From positions 1 to 64,000 of the forward strand of contig NZ_KB895415.1 of NCBI RefSeq assembly GCF_000374845.1: 64,000 nt of DNA. Reading direction: 5' to 3'. A program made the position numbers and the translations under genes. Under the pieces are notes generated by a model that saw nothing but the letters and a program-made list of their open reading frames with translations, was not told where the DNA came from and did not search any database. Positions 25,062-33,718 of this stretch are shown here, in pieces. The stretch comes from Paenibacillus terrigena DSM 21567. Its GTDB lineage: Bacteria > Bacillota > Bacilli > Paenibacillales > Paenibacillaceae. Each line of letters opens with the position of its first letter. The stretch's first letter is position 1.

Positions 25062-25988
25062 CTACACATACCAATTGGGTTTAAAAACGTCAAAATCGTG
25101 ATGGTCATCTAGCACTCGATTTATCTTATCCATCATCATGTCCAGTTCTTCGGGCTTCACCTTCAACACCCATACCACCGAGGAGATTATGGTCATTGCA
25201 AGATACAGTGCGTAGAGCTTCCAAAACAGCTCATCCGGCTCCTCACCCTGGTGATACCCTCGGATTTGCCCGATCGAAAAAGGGACACTCGTCTCACTGC
25301 AAAAGATGCCGATCTTAACAAATTCATGAACCGGGTCGCCCCAGTCGAACGCGCTAAAATCAATGACACCCTGCAGCTGCTGATCTCGAATGATTAGATT
25401 CCCCAGATGATAATCATCATGTTGAAACCGATTCGGACGGTCGATCATGAGATGGATATGCTTATCGATAAATGCAAGCACCTGCTCATCATTTCGCACC
25501 TTATAGCCGCAGTTGCGATATTGCTCCACATATCGTTGATGCTTCCGAAGCTTGCGATCATACCAGCTTGATATGGAGGAGGGGGCTGGCATCTGCGTAA
25601 TCTTCAGCAATTCTTCCCCGGCTTGATAACCGATCTGAGCTTGCACTTCTTCCGGGAGCTTGGGAACAACTACTTCCCCATCCTCACCCTCCAAATAAGA
25701 TATAATCAAATAACTTAAGCCTAACTCTGGGATTTGGCCGATCGCAATCGGTCTAGAGCATCGAACCTCATAGGCTGCCATGTGCAGTACCGTCTTATAT
25801 TCCTTCTCCTTCCATGCATAGTCCTGAAGCGGGAACACCTTCAACAGCACTTGGTCCCCATTCGCACGACGCATCATGAATTTCTGGTCAGGCGAATAGC
25901 CTTTGTCAATGTATACGGCTTCCCGATATCCTTGAAGAGCCGGAATGTGCGATGCGATGTTCTTGATTTGATCTTGTTGACACTCCAT
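25062..25988 (-). CDS. Aminoglycoside phosphotransferase-family (APH) kinase
   Basis: 308 aa with the APH/choline-kinase fold. The catalytic loop is HDDYHLGN (190-197) and the metal-binding loop is VIDFSAFDWGDP (Asp210). The N-terminal lobe has QVLLKVFPL with the ATP-binding Lys. GGGAGG precedes the ATG. The family phosphorylates aminoglycosides, macrolides, homoserine or other small alcohols, so drug resistance cannot be assumed. It is followed by the NUDIX-GNAT gene. Confidence 0.85.
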   Translation of the reverse strand: MECQQDQIKNIASHIPALQGYREAVYIDKGYSPDQKFMMRRANGDQVLLKVFPLQDYAWKEKEYKTVLHMAAYEVRCSRPIAIGQIPELGLSYLIISYLEGEDGEVVVPKLPEEVQAQIGYQAGEELLKITQMPAPSSISSWYDRKLRKHQRYVEQYRNCGYKVRNDEQVLAFIDKHIHLMIDRPNRFQHDDYHLGNLIIRDQQLQGVIDFSAFDWGDPVHEFVKIGIFCSETSVPFSIGQIRGYHQGEEPDELFWKLYALYLAMTIISSVVWVLKVKPEELDMMMDKINRVLDDHHDFDVFKPNWYV

Positions 25989-26009
25989 TCTTTCTGCCTC
26001 CCATGTTGT

Positions 26010-26504
26010 TTAACGATCTCGCTCAATCCGATAGACTGCTTGTTCAGCACCAAAACGATGTAATTGATGCTGCAAGGTCATACCCACCCGCTCCAATAGC
26101 ATACATGAAGCTTTGTTCGCTGTCTGAGTCTCTGCTACCAAACTCGGTAATTCCAGTGCGTACAGACCATAATCTATTACGCGTTCGATCGCTTCTGTGG
26201 CATATCCCGCCCCCCACCACTGTGGTAAAAACTCATACGAGATTTCTGTATGTATTCCATCGTGATAAGGGTCTAATGAGACCAAACCCATAAACTCTTG
26301 ATGATCAATCGTCCGAATAACAAAGTAATGTGCGCCTTGCTCGACTCTCTTCATCACTTCTAGCAACTTCATTTGGAGTAGATGCTCTTCATCAATTGCA
26401 CCGCCAAGATACATCCGAACTTGAGGATTCACATAGAGCTGCGCTACTTCATCCAAATCAAACTGTTCTATCTCTGTTAATCTACATCTATTCGTTTCTA
26501 TCAT
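26010..26504 (-). CDS. RimJ/RimL-type GNAT acetyltransferase
   Basis: 164 aa: TNRCRLTEIEQFDLDEVAQL at the start, YEFLPQWWGAGYATEAIERV as the acetyl-CoA site, and VAETQTANKASCMLLERVGM. GAGGTG precedes the ATG. It lies between the APH-like gene and a TIM-barrel gene in a same-strand run with short gaps. Confidence 0.87.
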   Translation of the reverse strand: MIETNRCRLTEIEQFDLDEVAQLYVNPQVRMYLGGAIDEEHLLQMKLLEVMKRVEQGAHYFVIRTIDHQEFMGLVSLDPYHDGIHTEISYEFLPQWWGAGYATEAIERVIDYGLYALELPSLVAETQTANKASCMLLERVGMTLQHQLHRFGAEQAVYRIERDR

Positions 26505-26516
26505 CTAATTCGCACC

Positions 26517-27422
26517 TCAGTTATGCTCCCCGCTCAACATCGCATCCACCCATGCATAACATCTCGACAAATCTTCCTCCGAGATCAGATTGGACTGATG
26601 CTCGAATTGAATTATTACATGCGGCTGTTCTTCACGAATAATATGTAAATAATCGGCAATCGGCGCCCATCCTTCTTCTGCGTTCTGCTCAGGGAGCACG
26701 GGGTAATGATAATGCAGAATTTGTGCGTTCTGATACTGAAGCGTCCACAAATGAATGACATCCGCATATTTCGCATACTTCCGAATCACTTGGCGAGCAT
26801 CGAAGTTCGGATCAACTTGCTCCTGAAGGAACAGCCGGCCTGTATCGAGGCATACTCGAACCGTCGGATAGCGCAGTAATAAGGTCTCTAAGTAATCTGA
26901 TTCATATAAATAAGGGCAGAGTGCATCGAATTCAAGCACAGGGGTAAAATGATATGCTTCACCCCGCTCCGTCAGCCACTGAAATAGCGCCTCGCTCTTA
27001 TTCACCAACTCCTCCAACGAAAATTGGCTCTGCATCACGAACTCTGCCGGATCACTGAACCGCCACGTCGACCAATTCACGCTGTCATCCAGGATAACAG
27101 GCTTCGGATAATGGAACAAAATATATGACGGCTTCACTCGCATCGCCGCTTCAAGCTCTTCTTGCACAAGCTTGTATGCATCCGCCCGCAACGAATCATC
27201 TTGCGCCAAGAACAACGCATCTCTCAGCCTCGAACGGCCTGCCCGCAGCGGAAAATGGATTCCTACGTTAAATTTTCGCTCCTCCGCTTGTCGAGCCAAC
27301 TTCTCCAGATCCTGATCAGCCTCGAACAGACAGGCCTCCACACCCCAGAACCCCGCTCGGAAATCCCGCTCATATTTTGCCTCATCATAACTACCATATT
27401 GACCAATCATGAACCGATTCAC
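26517..27422 (-). CDS. Xylose-isomerase-like TIM-barrel protein
   Basis: 301 aa from a GTG with GAGAGGG 8 nt upstream. It has the order seen in sugar phosphate isomerase/epimerase (AP endonuclease 2) proteins: FNVGIHFPLRAG, YILFHYPKPV, PVLEFDALCPYL, VRVCLDTGRLFLQ, DVIHLWTLQY and VIIQFEHQS. Conserved Glu, Asp and His at strand ends fit a metal site. Substrate unknown. Confidence 0.75.
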   Translation of the reverse strand: MNRFMIGQYGSYDEAKYERDFRAGFWGVEACLFEADQDLEKLARQAEERKFNVGIHFPLRAGRSRLRDALFLAQDDSLRADAYKLVQEELEAAMRVKPSYILFHYPKPVILDDSVNWSTWRFSDPAEFVMQSQFSLEELVNKSEALFQWLTERGEAYHFTPVLEFDALCPYLYESDYLETLLLRYPTVRVCLDTGRLFLQEQVDPNFDARQVIRKYAKYADVIHLWTLQYQNAQILHYHYPVLPEQNAEEGWAPIADYLHIIREEQPHVIIQFEHQSNLISEEDLSRCYAWVDAMLSGEHN

Positions 27423-27443
27423 AGATTTATCCCTCTCATTCCT

Positions 27444-27770
27444 CTATCGTAACAGCGCAATCGTTATCGGTAATAAGATACAAGCGAACCCAAACCCTAG
27501 CATCATGCGAGTGACCCGTTTCGGTAGACGCTCTGCTTCCTCGGTATACCAACCCCTGAATTGCAAGTAATTCCGATAAAATACCATAAATAACAGCAAG
27601 TCTCCGATGAGGAACATAAAATTCCCGCCAAATCGAAAGTTACCATATCCTTCACGACCTATGATCATCCTGATCACCGAATTTTCCATTTCTCCGATAA
27701 TCCCCATAAAGAACAGCAAAAACACGGTCATCCTAAGAAACTCTAGCATACCTCTTATTAATGTTCTCAT
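27444..27770 (-). CDS. Small membrane protein, 108 aa
   Basis: Start ATG at 27770 with GGAGGTG six bases upstream; the open frame reaches 27779. Three hydrophobic segments (about 8-25, 48-66, 88-107). It includes RFGGNFMFLIGDLLLFMVFYRN and ends MMLGFGFACILLPITIALLR. No family recognised. It lies 22 bp upstream of the TIM-barrel gene. Confidence 0.65.
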   Translation of the reverse strand: MRTLIRGMLEFLRMTVFLLFFMGIIGEMENSVIRMIIGREGYGNFRFGGNFMFLIGDLLLFMVFYRNYLQFRGWYTEEAERLPKRVTRMMLGFGFACILLPITIALLR

Positions 27771-27873
27771 CAGCAACACCTCCGTCTAGATATTCTCTCC
27801 TTCCTATCAAGCTATTACTATGAACATTTTACCGATATAACCAATTTAATACAAATGGGACTATAATTGAAAA

Positions 27874-27916
27874 AAGCGACTGTATCGTGGAGAATATCTC
27901 CGTGATACAGTCGCTT
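27874..27916 (-). terminator. Terminator after the GPH symporter gene
   Basis: AAGCGACTGTATC pairs with GATACAGTCGCTT, with an inner GGAG/CTCC stem. On the minus strand it is followed by TTTTTTC. Strong and near perfect. Confidence 0.88.
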
Positions 27917-27928
27917 CTTATATGCAGA

Positions 27929-29332
27929 TTAGCTGCTTACTGGCGTCCCACTGTGTGGATTCCCCTTACCGTCTCCACGATCTGTAGGATTCACACCTCT
28001 TCTTCGCTCCAAATCCTCCGTCACGATTCCTAGTTTCTTATCCAGCTGATAACAGAGCATCAAGCCAATCCCTACTATGGCGGAGATCAGTGGGGCCCAC
28101 AAATAATTGATCCGAATTGCATTGAGTGCCGACTCTGCTTGCTGAGCTGCATTTGGAACATAATTCGCCCAAGACAAGAGCCCTGCCGACAAGGCGCCGC
28201 CAACCCCCATCCCGACCTTGGCGCCGAAGCTCGACGCCGCGGACAACAGACCTTGCGCACGTACGCCTGATTTCCATTCCCCATAATCTATGGTATCCGC
28301 AATCATCGCGAAGCCCATACTCATGCTGAAACCGATTGCAAGCGCATTGATCACAAGACCCGCGAGCAGCATCGACTCGGATAGACTATAACTACCGATC
28401 AGTGCCACAGTAAACCCGATAATCATCAAGCTGGAGCCGAGAATCGACGTATTACGCTTGCCGATCCGCTTCGCCACGAAGGAGGAGCATACGAGCGTAA
28501 CCAGTGCCAACATATTAATGCCCATAACGAGTGAGACCATATCCGGTTTCTTCATATTATACGTCCAGAAATAAATCGCGGACTGTGTCTGCATCGCATT
28601 AATCCCCATCTGCAGGAACCCGGAGATGAGCAGCAAAACCCACGGCCAATTGCCTCGAATCGCACGAGCTGACTCACGTAGAGGCAGCGGTTTATCGTGC
28701 CCGGTCGTTACCCTCTCCCTTACATTAAAGAACGTGATCAAGAAGAATATCCCGCCGATAATCCCGAACAGAACCATCGTATAGAAGAATCCCTTCTGCT
28801 GATTACCGCCACCAAGCGCATTCACAATGGGAAGTGTACCAATCGATACGACCATCATCCCTACCAGAGCGAGGAACATCCGGACCGATGCCAGCTCCGT
28901 GCGTTCTTGCGGATTGCTCGTTAAGCTGGGAAGGATCGAGGTGATCGGAATATTAATCCCGGAGTAGACGAGGCCTAACAACGTATACGTAATGTATGCA
29001 TAGACCAATTTTCCTGTATCGCCAAAGTCAGGCGTCAAGAATGTCAGCATCGCAATGACGGCAAACGGAATCCCAAGCCACAAGAAGTAAGGCCGACTTT
29101 TCCCCCACTTGCTGTTCGTCTTGTCAATAATAATACCCATAACCGGATCGGCAAACGCATCAAGCACCCGCGTAACCAAGAACAAGGTGGCGACCGCCCC
29201 CGCACTCAATCCATAGACATCTGTGTAGAAATACATCAAATAAATCGAGATCATCTGAAAAATCAAATTCGATGCCGTATCCGAAATTCCATAGCTGATT
29301 CGCTCTCCCCAACCCACTTGCTTTGCCGACAT
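27929..29332 (-). CDS. GPH-family (MelB/XynP-type) sugar:cation symporter
   Basis: 467 aa from the ATG at 29332 (AGGGGG upstream); the open frame reaches 29557 but overlaps the divergent AraC gene. Twelve membrane helices are predicted. GPH signatures: GERISYGISDTASNLIFQMI at the start, RVLDAFADPVMGIIIDKTNS, and TIDYGEWKSGVRAQGLLSAA near the end. These carriers take up glycosides, pentosides or hexuronides with H+ or Na+. The divergent AraC regulator and a cre-like site in the shared promoter region suggest induction by the sugar and repression by CcpA. Confidence 0.9.
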   Translation of the reverse strand: MSAKQVGWGERISYGISDTASNLIFQMISIYLMYFYTDVYGLSAGAVATLFLVTRVLDAFADPVMGIIIDKTNSKWGKSRPYFLWLGIPFAVIAMLTFLTPDFGDTGKLVYAYITYTLLGLVYSGINIPITSILPSLTSNPQERTELASVRMFLALVGMMVVSIGTLPIVNALGGGNQQKGFFYTMVLFGIIGGIFFLITFFNVRERVTTGHDKPLPLRESARAIRGNWPWVLLLISGFLQMGINAMQTQSAIYFWTYNMKKPDMVSLVMGINMLALVTLVCSSFVAKRIGKRNTSILGSSLMIIGFTVALIGSYSLSESMLLAGLVINALAIGFSMSMGFAMIADTIDYGEWKSGVRAQGLLSAASSFGAKVGMGVGGALSAGLLSWANYVPNAAQQAESALNAIRINYLWAPLISAIVGIGLMLCYQLDKKLGIVTEDLERRRGVNPTDRGDGKGNPHSGTPVSS

Positions 29333-29352
29333 GGATTTTCCCCCTTCACTTA

Positions 29353-29366
29353 ATAAAGCGCTTACA
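29353..29366. promoter_or_regulatory. cre-like catabolite repression site
   Basis: The minus strand reads TGTAAGCGCTTTAT, 12 of 14 matches to the CcpA consensus TGTAARCGYTTWCA, about 20 bp upstream of the symporter start. Confidence 0.6.
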
Positions 29367-29483
29367 TTTTGTTGTGAAATCATCATAATGCAATCCAACG
29401 CGCATTTATGGTATATTATCAACATTATTTGTATTTCCTTCAAATTTCTTTGTAATTCATGAAGGGTAAGGGGTGCATACAGC

Positions 29484-30731
29484 ATGGAGCCGAGACTACA
29501 AATCGAAGATATGGAATACATCTGCAAGCTGATGTTCGAGAATAATAAAATATCCACCGTCTATATCAATGCGTCGGGTGACGTAGAATTCGAATTTTCT
29601 TACCCTTCTAGTGACGATCCATTTGCCCAGCATAAATTAGAGCTTTACAGCCAACTCGCAGGTCCCCAGCATCCTACGCAGTTCCCAATCCTACGAACGA
29701 CAAGCTTTCTAGGGAACTTCTTCGCCGTCCGAATCGAACTCGAAGAGCTGCAGCTCGGTACGATTATCGTAGGCCCTTCCCTCTACCAGGAGATACGCAA
29801 GGAAACGTTGGACAAGTTAATGAATGATTATCAGCTTCCCCACATGCATAAGCAGGCGATCACACAGTATTTCGAGCATGCGCCTGTCTTGAACAAGATG
29901 CAGCTGCTGCATGTGAGTATGATGTTGTATTACTTGATTTATCGAAAGAAGCTCGATGTCGTCGAGGTGCTCCAGCTGAATCATAGACTTGAGCTTGCAG
30001 AAGATACGATCGACAATATCGATCTGGATGTCTCGAATCGCAGGCAGAGCAACCATTACCACCATGATCCCGCAGTGGAACGCAGCGTGTTTAACAGTGT
30101 TCGTGACGGCAATCGTGAAGCACTCTTCAAGAGCATTGCAGCGCTGCCTGAAGAACAGCTCGGCGTTCTGTCGAAGAAAAGCCATCTACGAAGCAGAAAA
30201 AACCTTTCCATCATCGGCATTGCGCTAGCCACACGCGCAGCGATTGACGGGGGGCTTCACTCGGAGGTTGCGTTTACCCTCAGCGACATATACATTCAGC
30301 ATATTGAAGAATTGACGGATATAAAGCAGCTTAAAAATGTGGAGCTCGATGCTTTCCTAGAATTAACGGACCGCGTAAAGGCCTGCAAAGAACAGAGCTA
30401 CACCAAGGCGGTTACCATATGCCAACATTATATTTTCAACCATTTGCATGAAGAAATTTCCCTGCAGAGACTCTCTGAATTAACCAACTTGCACCCGAGC
30501 TACCTATCCCAGTTATTCAGACGAGAAGTTGGCATATCGTTAAGTGAATATATCCAACGCAAACGCGTCGAAGAAGCCAAAGTGCTGCTGGCTTCCAGTG
30601 AATTCTCATTATCGGATATCTGCGCGCGGCTTAATTTCTACGATCAGAGCTATTTCTCCAAGATCTTCAAGAAATATACAAACTTGACTCCGAAGCAATA
30701 TCGGAACACGAAGAACCTGCCCTCTACGTAA
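29484..30731 (+). CDS. AraC-family transcriptional regulator
   Basis: 415 aa. The C-terminal double HTH (about 315-410) includes ISLQRLSELTNLHPSYLSQL, FRREVGISLSEYIQRKRVEE and FYDQSYFSKIFKKYTNLTP. The N-terminal 300 residues hold an unassigned sensor region. AGGGGTG precedes the ATG. Divergent from the sugar symporter gene, which it probably activates in response to the transported sugar (inference). Confidence 0.9.
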   Translation: MEPRLQIEDMEYICKLMFENNKISTVYINASGDVEFEFSYPSSDDPFAQHKLELYSQLAGPQHPTQFPILRTTSFLGNFFAVRIELEELQLGTIIVGPSLYQEIRKETLDKLMNDYQLPHMHKQAITQYFEHAPVLNKMQLLHVSMMLYYLIYRKKLDVVEVLQLNHRLELAEDTIDNIDLDVSNRRQSNHYHHDPAVERSVFNSVRDGNREALFKSIAALPEEQLGVLSKKSHLRSRKNLSIIGIALATRAAIDGGLHSEVAFTLSDIYIQHIEELTDIKQLKNVELDAFLELTDRVKACKEQSYTKAVTICQHYIFNHLHEEISLQRLSELTNLHPSYLSQLFRREVGISLSEYIQRKRVEEAKVLLASSEFSLSDICARLNFYDQSYFSKIFKKYTNLTPKQYRNTKNLPST

Positions 30732-30751
30732 CAGCGTCCTTCAAAAGAAAA

Positions 30752-30787
30752 ACCACCCTGAGTCTCTTACGAGAGACCAGGGTGGTG
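30752..30787 (-). terminator. Terminator, member of a three-copy hairpin family
   Basis: ACCACCCT pairs with AGGGTGGT, with an inner GTCTCT/AGAGAC stem. The U-tract (TTTTTC) is on the minus strand. The stop codon of the gene at 30767 lies inside it. Related copies are at 49885 and 59940. Confidence 0.7.
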
Positions 30788-31726
30788 ATTAGCATGTGTA
30801 CGATGAGCATCCCATTCTTCTTCAATCAAATCTTTATTCATCAATTCTCCGATGTAATATCCTTCTCTAGCGGCACCAATGACACCCGTAAAACAATTCT
30901 TCGCATCTCCAATAATGTAGACACCTTCGATAGCGGTATGACCGTAATCGCTCGTTGTCACGTAGCCGCCCGTTTCATTCATGGGAATGCCCATTGTCGA
31001 TGGGATGAGCGTAGCTTGCTTGGCTCCTGTATCGAGAAGAAATCCCCCCTTGCAGGGAATCGACTGACCGTCAATGAACACGATCTCATCCAGCTTTCCT
31101 TCATTGGATTTCATTGCAAGGATTTCCGTTTCTATCATTTGAATGTGATGCGCTTCCATCTCTCTTCTTTCTTCCCCTGTGATGGTTGAGGAACCATTCG
31201 TGAGTACGATCAAATCTTTACTCCAGCTATATATCGTCTTCACGAAATGAAAGAGTCGTTCATCGTTACCCATTACGGCTAAAGGTTCATTTCTGCGTTC
31301 CCATCCATCGCAATATGGGCAGGGGAACACGGAAGTGCCGTAGACTTCTGTAAGACCTGGGATAGGTGGAAGATGGTCTTTCATTCCTGTCGCAAAAATG
31401 ATTTTTTTGGAGCTGAATGTGTGCCCACCTCGAGTTAAGGTCCGAAATATACCTTGCTCCTGCTGTACTTGCTCAACAACATCTTGTTCGATGAGCACGT
31501 TCGTGTACGCCTTCATTTGCGCGATGGCTATTTCTTTAAAATCAGAAGGTTTCACGCCATCTCTCGTCAGATATCCATGCGATTCATAGGTCACGCTGTT
31601 CCTTGCTTTTCCCTCATCGATGACAACGACTAGGCGACAAGATCGACCTAACAAGAGTGCAGCACTAAGACCAGCAGGTCCCCCACCGACAATAACGACA
31701 TCCATTAACACATTGGTATCCTTCAC
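30767..31726 (-). CDS. Thioredoxin-reductase-like FAD/NAD(P)H oxidoreductase
   Basis: About 319 aa. The FAD-binding site VVIVGGGPAGLSAALLLGRS (10-29), redox-active C136-P-Y-C139, and the C-terminal YIIGDAKNCFTGVIGAAREG are typical of low-molecular-weight thioredoxin reductases. It lacks a clear GxGxxA NADPH site (AVMGNDERLFHF instead), so it may belong to the ferredoxin/flavodoxin-dependent or uncharacterised branch. The start is GTG at 31726; an in-frame ATG (MDVVIVGG) is an alternative. Confidence 0.88.
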   Translation of the reverse strand: MKDTNVLMDVVIVGGGPAGLSAALLLGRSCRLVVVIDEGKARNSVTYESHGYLTRDGVKPSDFKEIAIAQMKAYTNVLIEQDVVEQVQQEQGIFRTLTRGGHTFSSKKIIFATGMKDHLPPIPGLTEVYGTSVFPCPYCDGWERRNEPLAVMGNDERLFHFVKTIYSWSKDLIVLTNGSSTITGEERREMEAHHIQMIETEILAMKSNEGKLDEIVFIDGQSIPCKGGFLLDTGAKQATLIPSTMGIPMNETGGYVTTSDYGHTAIEGVYIIGDAKNCFTGVIGAAREGYYIGELMNKDLIEEEWDAHRTHANHHPGLS

Positions 31727-31841
31727 GATTGCTTAATCTCCTTGATTTTTTTACGACTTCTAAGACGTATATGCTATCTAGTAATACACTTGTCTCTCTC
31801 TGGTTATACGTATTAAGAAGATCCGCCACCTGAGATTGTCG

Positions 31842-32795
31842 CTAACCGACGATTCCTGTGCGTTCGACGCTCTCGACGAAGTAACGCTGGAGAATCACGT
31901 AGAGCACGATAATCGGCGCAATGAACAGCAGTTCTCCTGTATTTTTGATCATATACGCATACAATCCATCTTCGAACTGTGTCGCCGTCCACATCGTTGG
32001 CAGCATCGTGGACAAGACCTTGATCCGGGTCAAAAGTAAGGAGACGTAATAGTTGTCATTCCACATCCAGACGAAGGAGAACAAGGAGACGGTGACAATC
32101 GCCGGAACGGCGTTCGGCAGCATAACCCGGTAGAACGTCTGGAGAATACCGCAGCCATCCATATAAGCAGCCTCCTCCAGCTCCTTCGGTATGCCACGGA
32201 AAAATTGCCGGAAAATGAAGATGAATAATCCGCTCTTAATGCCCATTCCCATCGCCGATTGCAGAATGAAGGGCCAGTAGCTATCCAGCAGGTTAACGCC
32301 ATTGCCGCCCGTGAATAATCCGATCAGACCGCCAAAATCGAAGAATCGATAGTTCAAGTAGGTCGGTATCATTAAGGTCTGGGATGGCACCACAATCGTG
32401 AATACAGCCAGTGCGAAGAGAACCCCGCTTCCCTTGAATTTCAGCCTTGCAAACCCAAACGCGGCGAGTGAGCACGAGATGACTTGCAGCACGGTCGTCA
32501 TCACCGAGATCAAGAGCGAGTTAAAGAACGTATCCGCATAATGCAGCGTACTCGCCGCAAATTTGAAATTATCGAGCGTGAAATGCTTCGGAAGCCATAG
32601 GACGGTTGGATCTAACATATCTACCCGATCCTTGAAGGCAATCGAAATCTTGAAGAACAGCGGATATATGATGACGAAGCAAAGTCCTATGATGAGTATC
32701 GCCCTAACGAGAATCCAAGCCCAGTTCTGCATTTTAAGGAGCGGCTGTTTCTCACGAGCTAACCGGACATACGCTGCCCTCTTGTTCATAACCAC
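31842..32795 (-). CDS. Sugar ABC transporter permease (MalG/CUT1 type)
   Basis: 317 aa with six predicted membrane helices. The EAA loop for the ATPase reads ELEEAAYMDGCGILQTFYRV. The best ribosome site (GGAGGG) fits a CTG (LKQVVMNKR) a few codons upstream of the GTG at 32795, so the start is uncertain. It pairs with the MalF-type gene at 32831. It is the last gene of the 44.6-31.8 kb transport cluster. Confidence 0.9.
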   Translation of the reverse strand: MVMNKRAAYVRLAREKQPLLKMQNWAWILVRAILIIGLCFVIIYPLFFKISIAFKDRVDMLDPTVLWLPKHFTLDNFKFAASTLHYADTFFNSLLISVMTTVLQVISCSLAAFGFARLKFKGSGVLFALAVFTIVVPSQTLMIPTYLNYRFFDFGGLIGLFTGGNGVNLLDSYWPFILQSAMGMGIKSGLFIFIFRQFFRGIPKELEEAAYMDGCGILQTFYRVMLPNAVPAIVTVSLFSFVWMWNDNYYVSLLLTRIKVLSTMLPTMWTATQFEDGLYAYMIKNTGELLFIAPIIVLYVILQRYFVESVERTGIVG

Positions 32796-32830
32796 TTGTT
32801 TCAGAACAATCCCTCCTTAATTTTTCCGCA

Positions 32831-33718
32831 TTAGTCGTGATAGAACACTTTGGTCGACACCGCACGGACCAAGATGAGCAGGATAATGGATGTTACGATA
32901 AAATACACCCACGACATCGCTGCACTCAGACTGAAGTTAAGCGCCTTGAAGGCCGTCTCGTTAATCAACACACTCAGCTTGTTGTAGTTATACGAGTCAA
33001 TCACCGTATAGACAATGTTCGTCAGAATCAGCGGACTTACCATCGGGAAAGTAATTTTCCAGAAGGCTTCATATCCTGTCGCCCCTTCGATCTTGGCCGC
33101 TTCATACAGCGATGGAGATACGGATTGAAGACCTGCCAGGAACACTAGAATTTGCACACCGGAGTGGCTAATAATTTCATAAATCCGATTCACCGAACCT
33201 GTAATATAAGAAGTTAATTCGTTGCCGAAGCCCGACTGCAGCATCAAGGTCTCCAGCTCAGAGCTCGTAAGCCCCGCTCCATCGACGCCGCCGGTCACGG
33301 TCTGCGCCACGCTCGCCAGATCGCTGCTCTGCTCGATAGAGAGCAAATTCGTTGCAAGCAGTACCGGAAGGAAAAAAATTGCCCGAGCCAGCACCCTGCC
33401 GCGGAATTTCTGATTCAGCAGGGAGGCAGCGAATAGACTAAAGATAACAATCGAAGGAATATTGACGAGCAAACTCACGATCGAATCCATTAATACGCGA
33501 TTGAAGGTTGGATGCTTGTAGAAGATCTCCTGATAGAACTTCAAGCCCGCAAACTTCGTATCGAAGCCGCTGAGCGCTACCGTTAGATTATTGAAGCTGT
33601 ACACGAGCGATTCGTATAATGGAATCACGAACAAGAACACAAATCCGAGGAACCATGGAACAACGAACATCACGCCAATCCATGATTTTTTCTGTGACAT
33701 CGTCAGCCCTTTTCTCAT
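32831..33718 (-). CDS. Sugar ABC transporter permease (MalF/CUT1 type)
   Basis: 295 aa, six membrane helices. The EAA loop reads LYEAAKIEGATGYEAFWKIT. A large extracytoplasmic loop (about 105-175) is unusually long for this position. The ATG overlaps the stop of the DUF5696 gene (ATGA); a second ATG (MSQKKSW) has a better AAGGG. It forms the second permease pair of the cluster with 31842. Confidence 0.9.
   Translation of the reverse strand: MRKGLTMSQKKSWIGVMFVVPWFLGFVFLFVIPLYESLVYSFNNLTVALSGFDTKFAGLKFYQEIFYKHPTFNRVLMDSIVSLLVNIPSIVIFSLFAASLLNQKFRGRVLARAIFFLPVLLATNLLSIEQSSDLASVAQTVTGGVDGAGLTSSELETLMLQSGFGNELTSYITGSVNRIYEIISHSGVQILVFLAGLQSVSPSLYEAAKIEGATGYEAFWKITFPMVSPLILTNIVYTVIDSYNYNKLSVLINETAFKALNFSLSAAMSWVYFIVTSIILLILVRAVSTKVFYHD

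Noticed and set aside
28038-28329. Short frames within and opposite the sugar symporter gene
   Set aside because: They are shadows of a well-supported membrane protein frame with Arg/Ser-rich, non-protein-like composition.
29332-29557. 75-codon N-terminal extension of the sugar symporter
   Set aside because: It would overlap the divergent AraC gene and the cre-like site. A good ribosome site marks the ATG at 29332.
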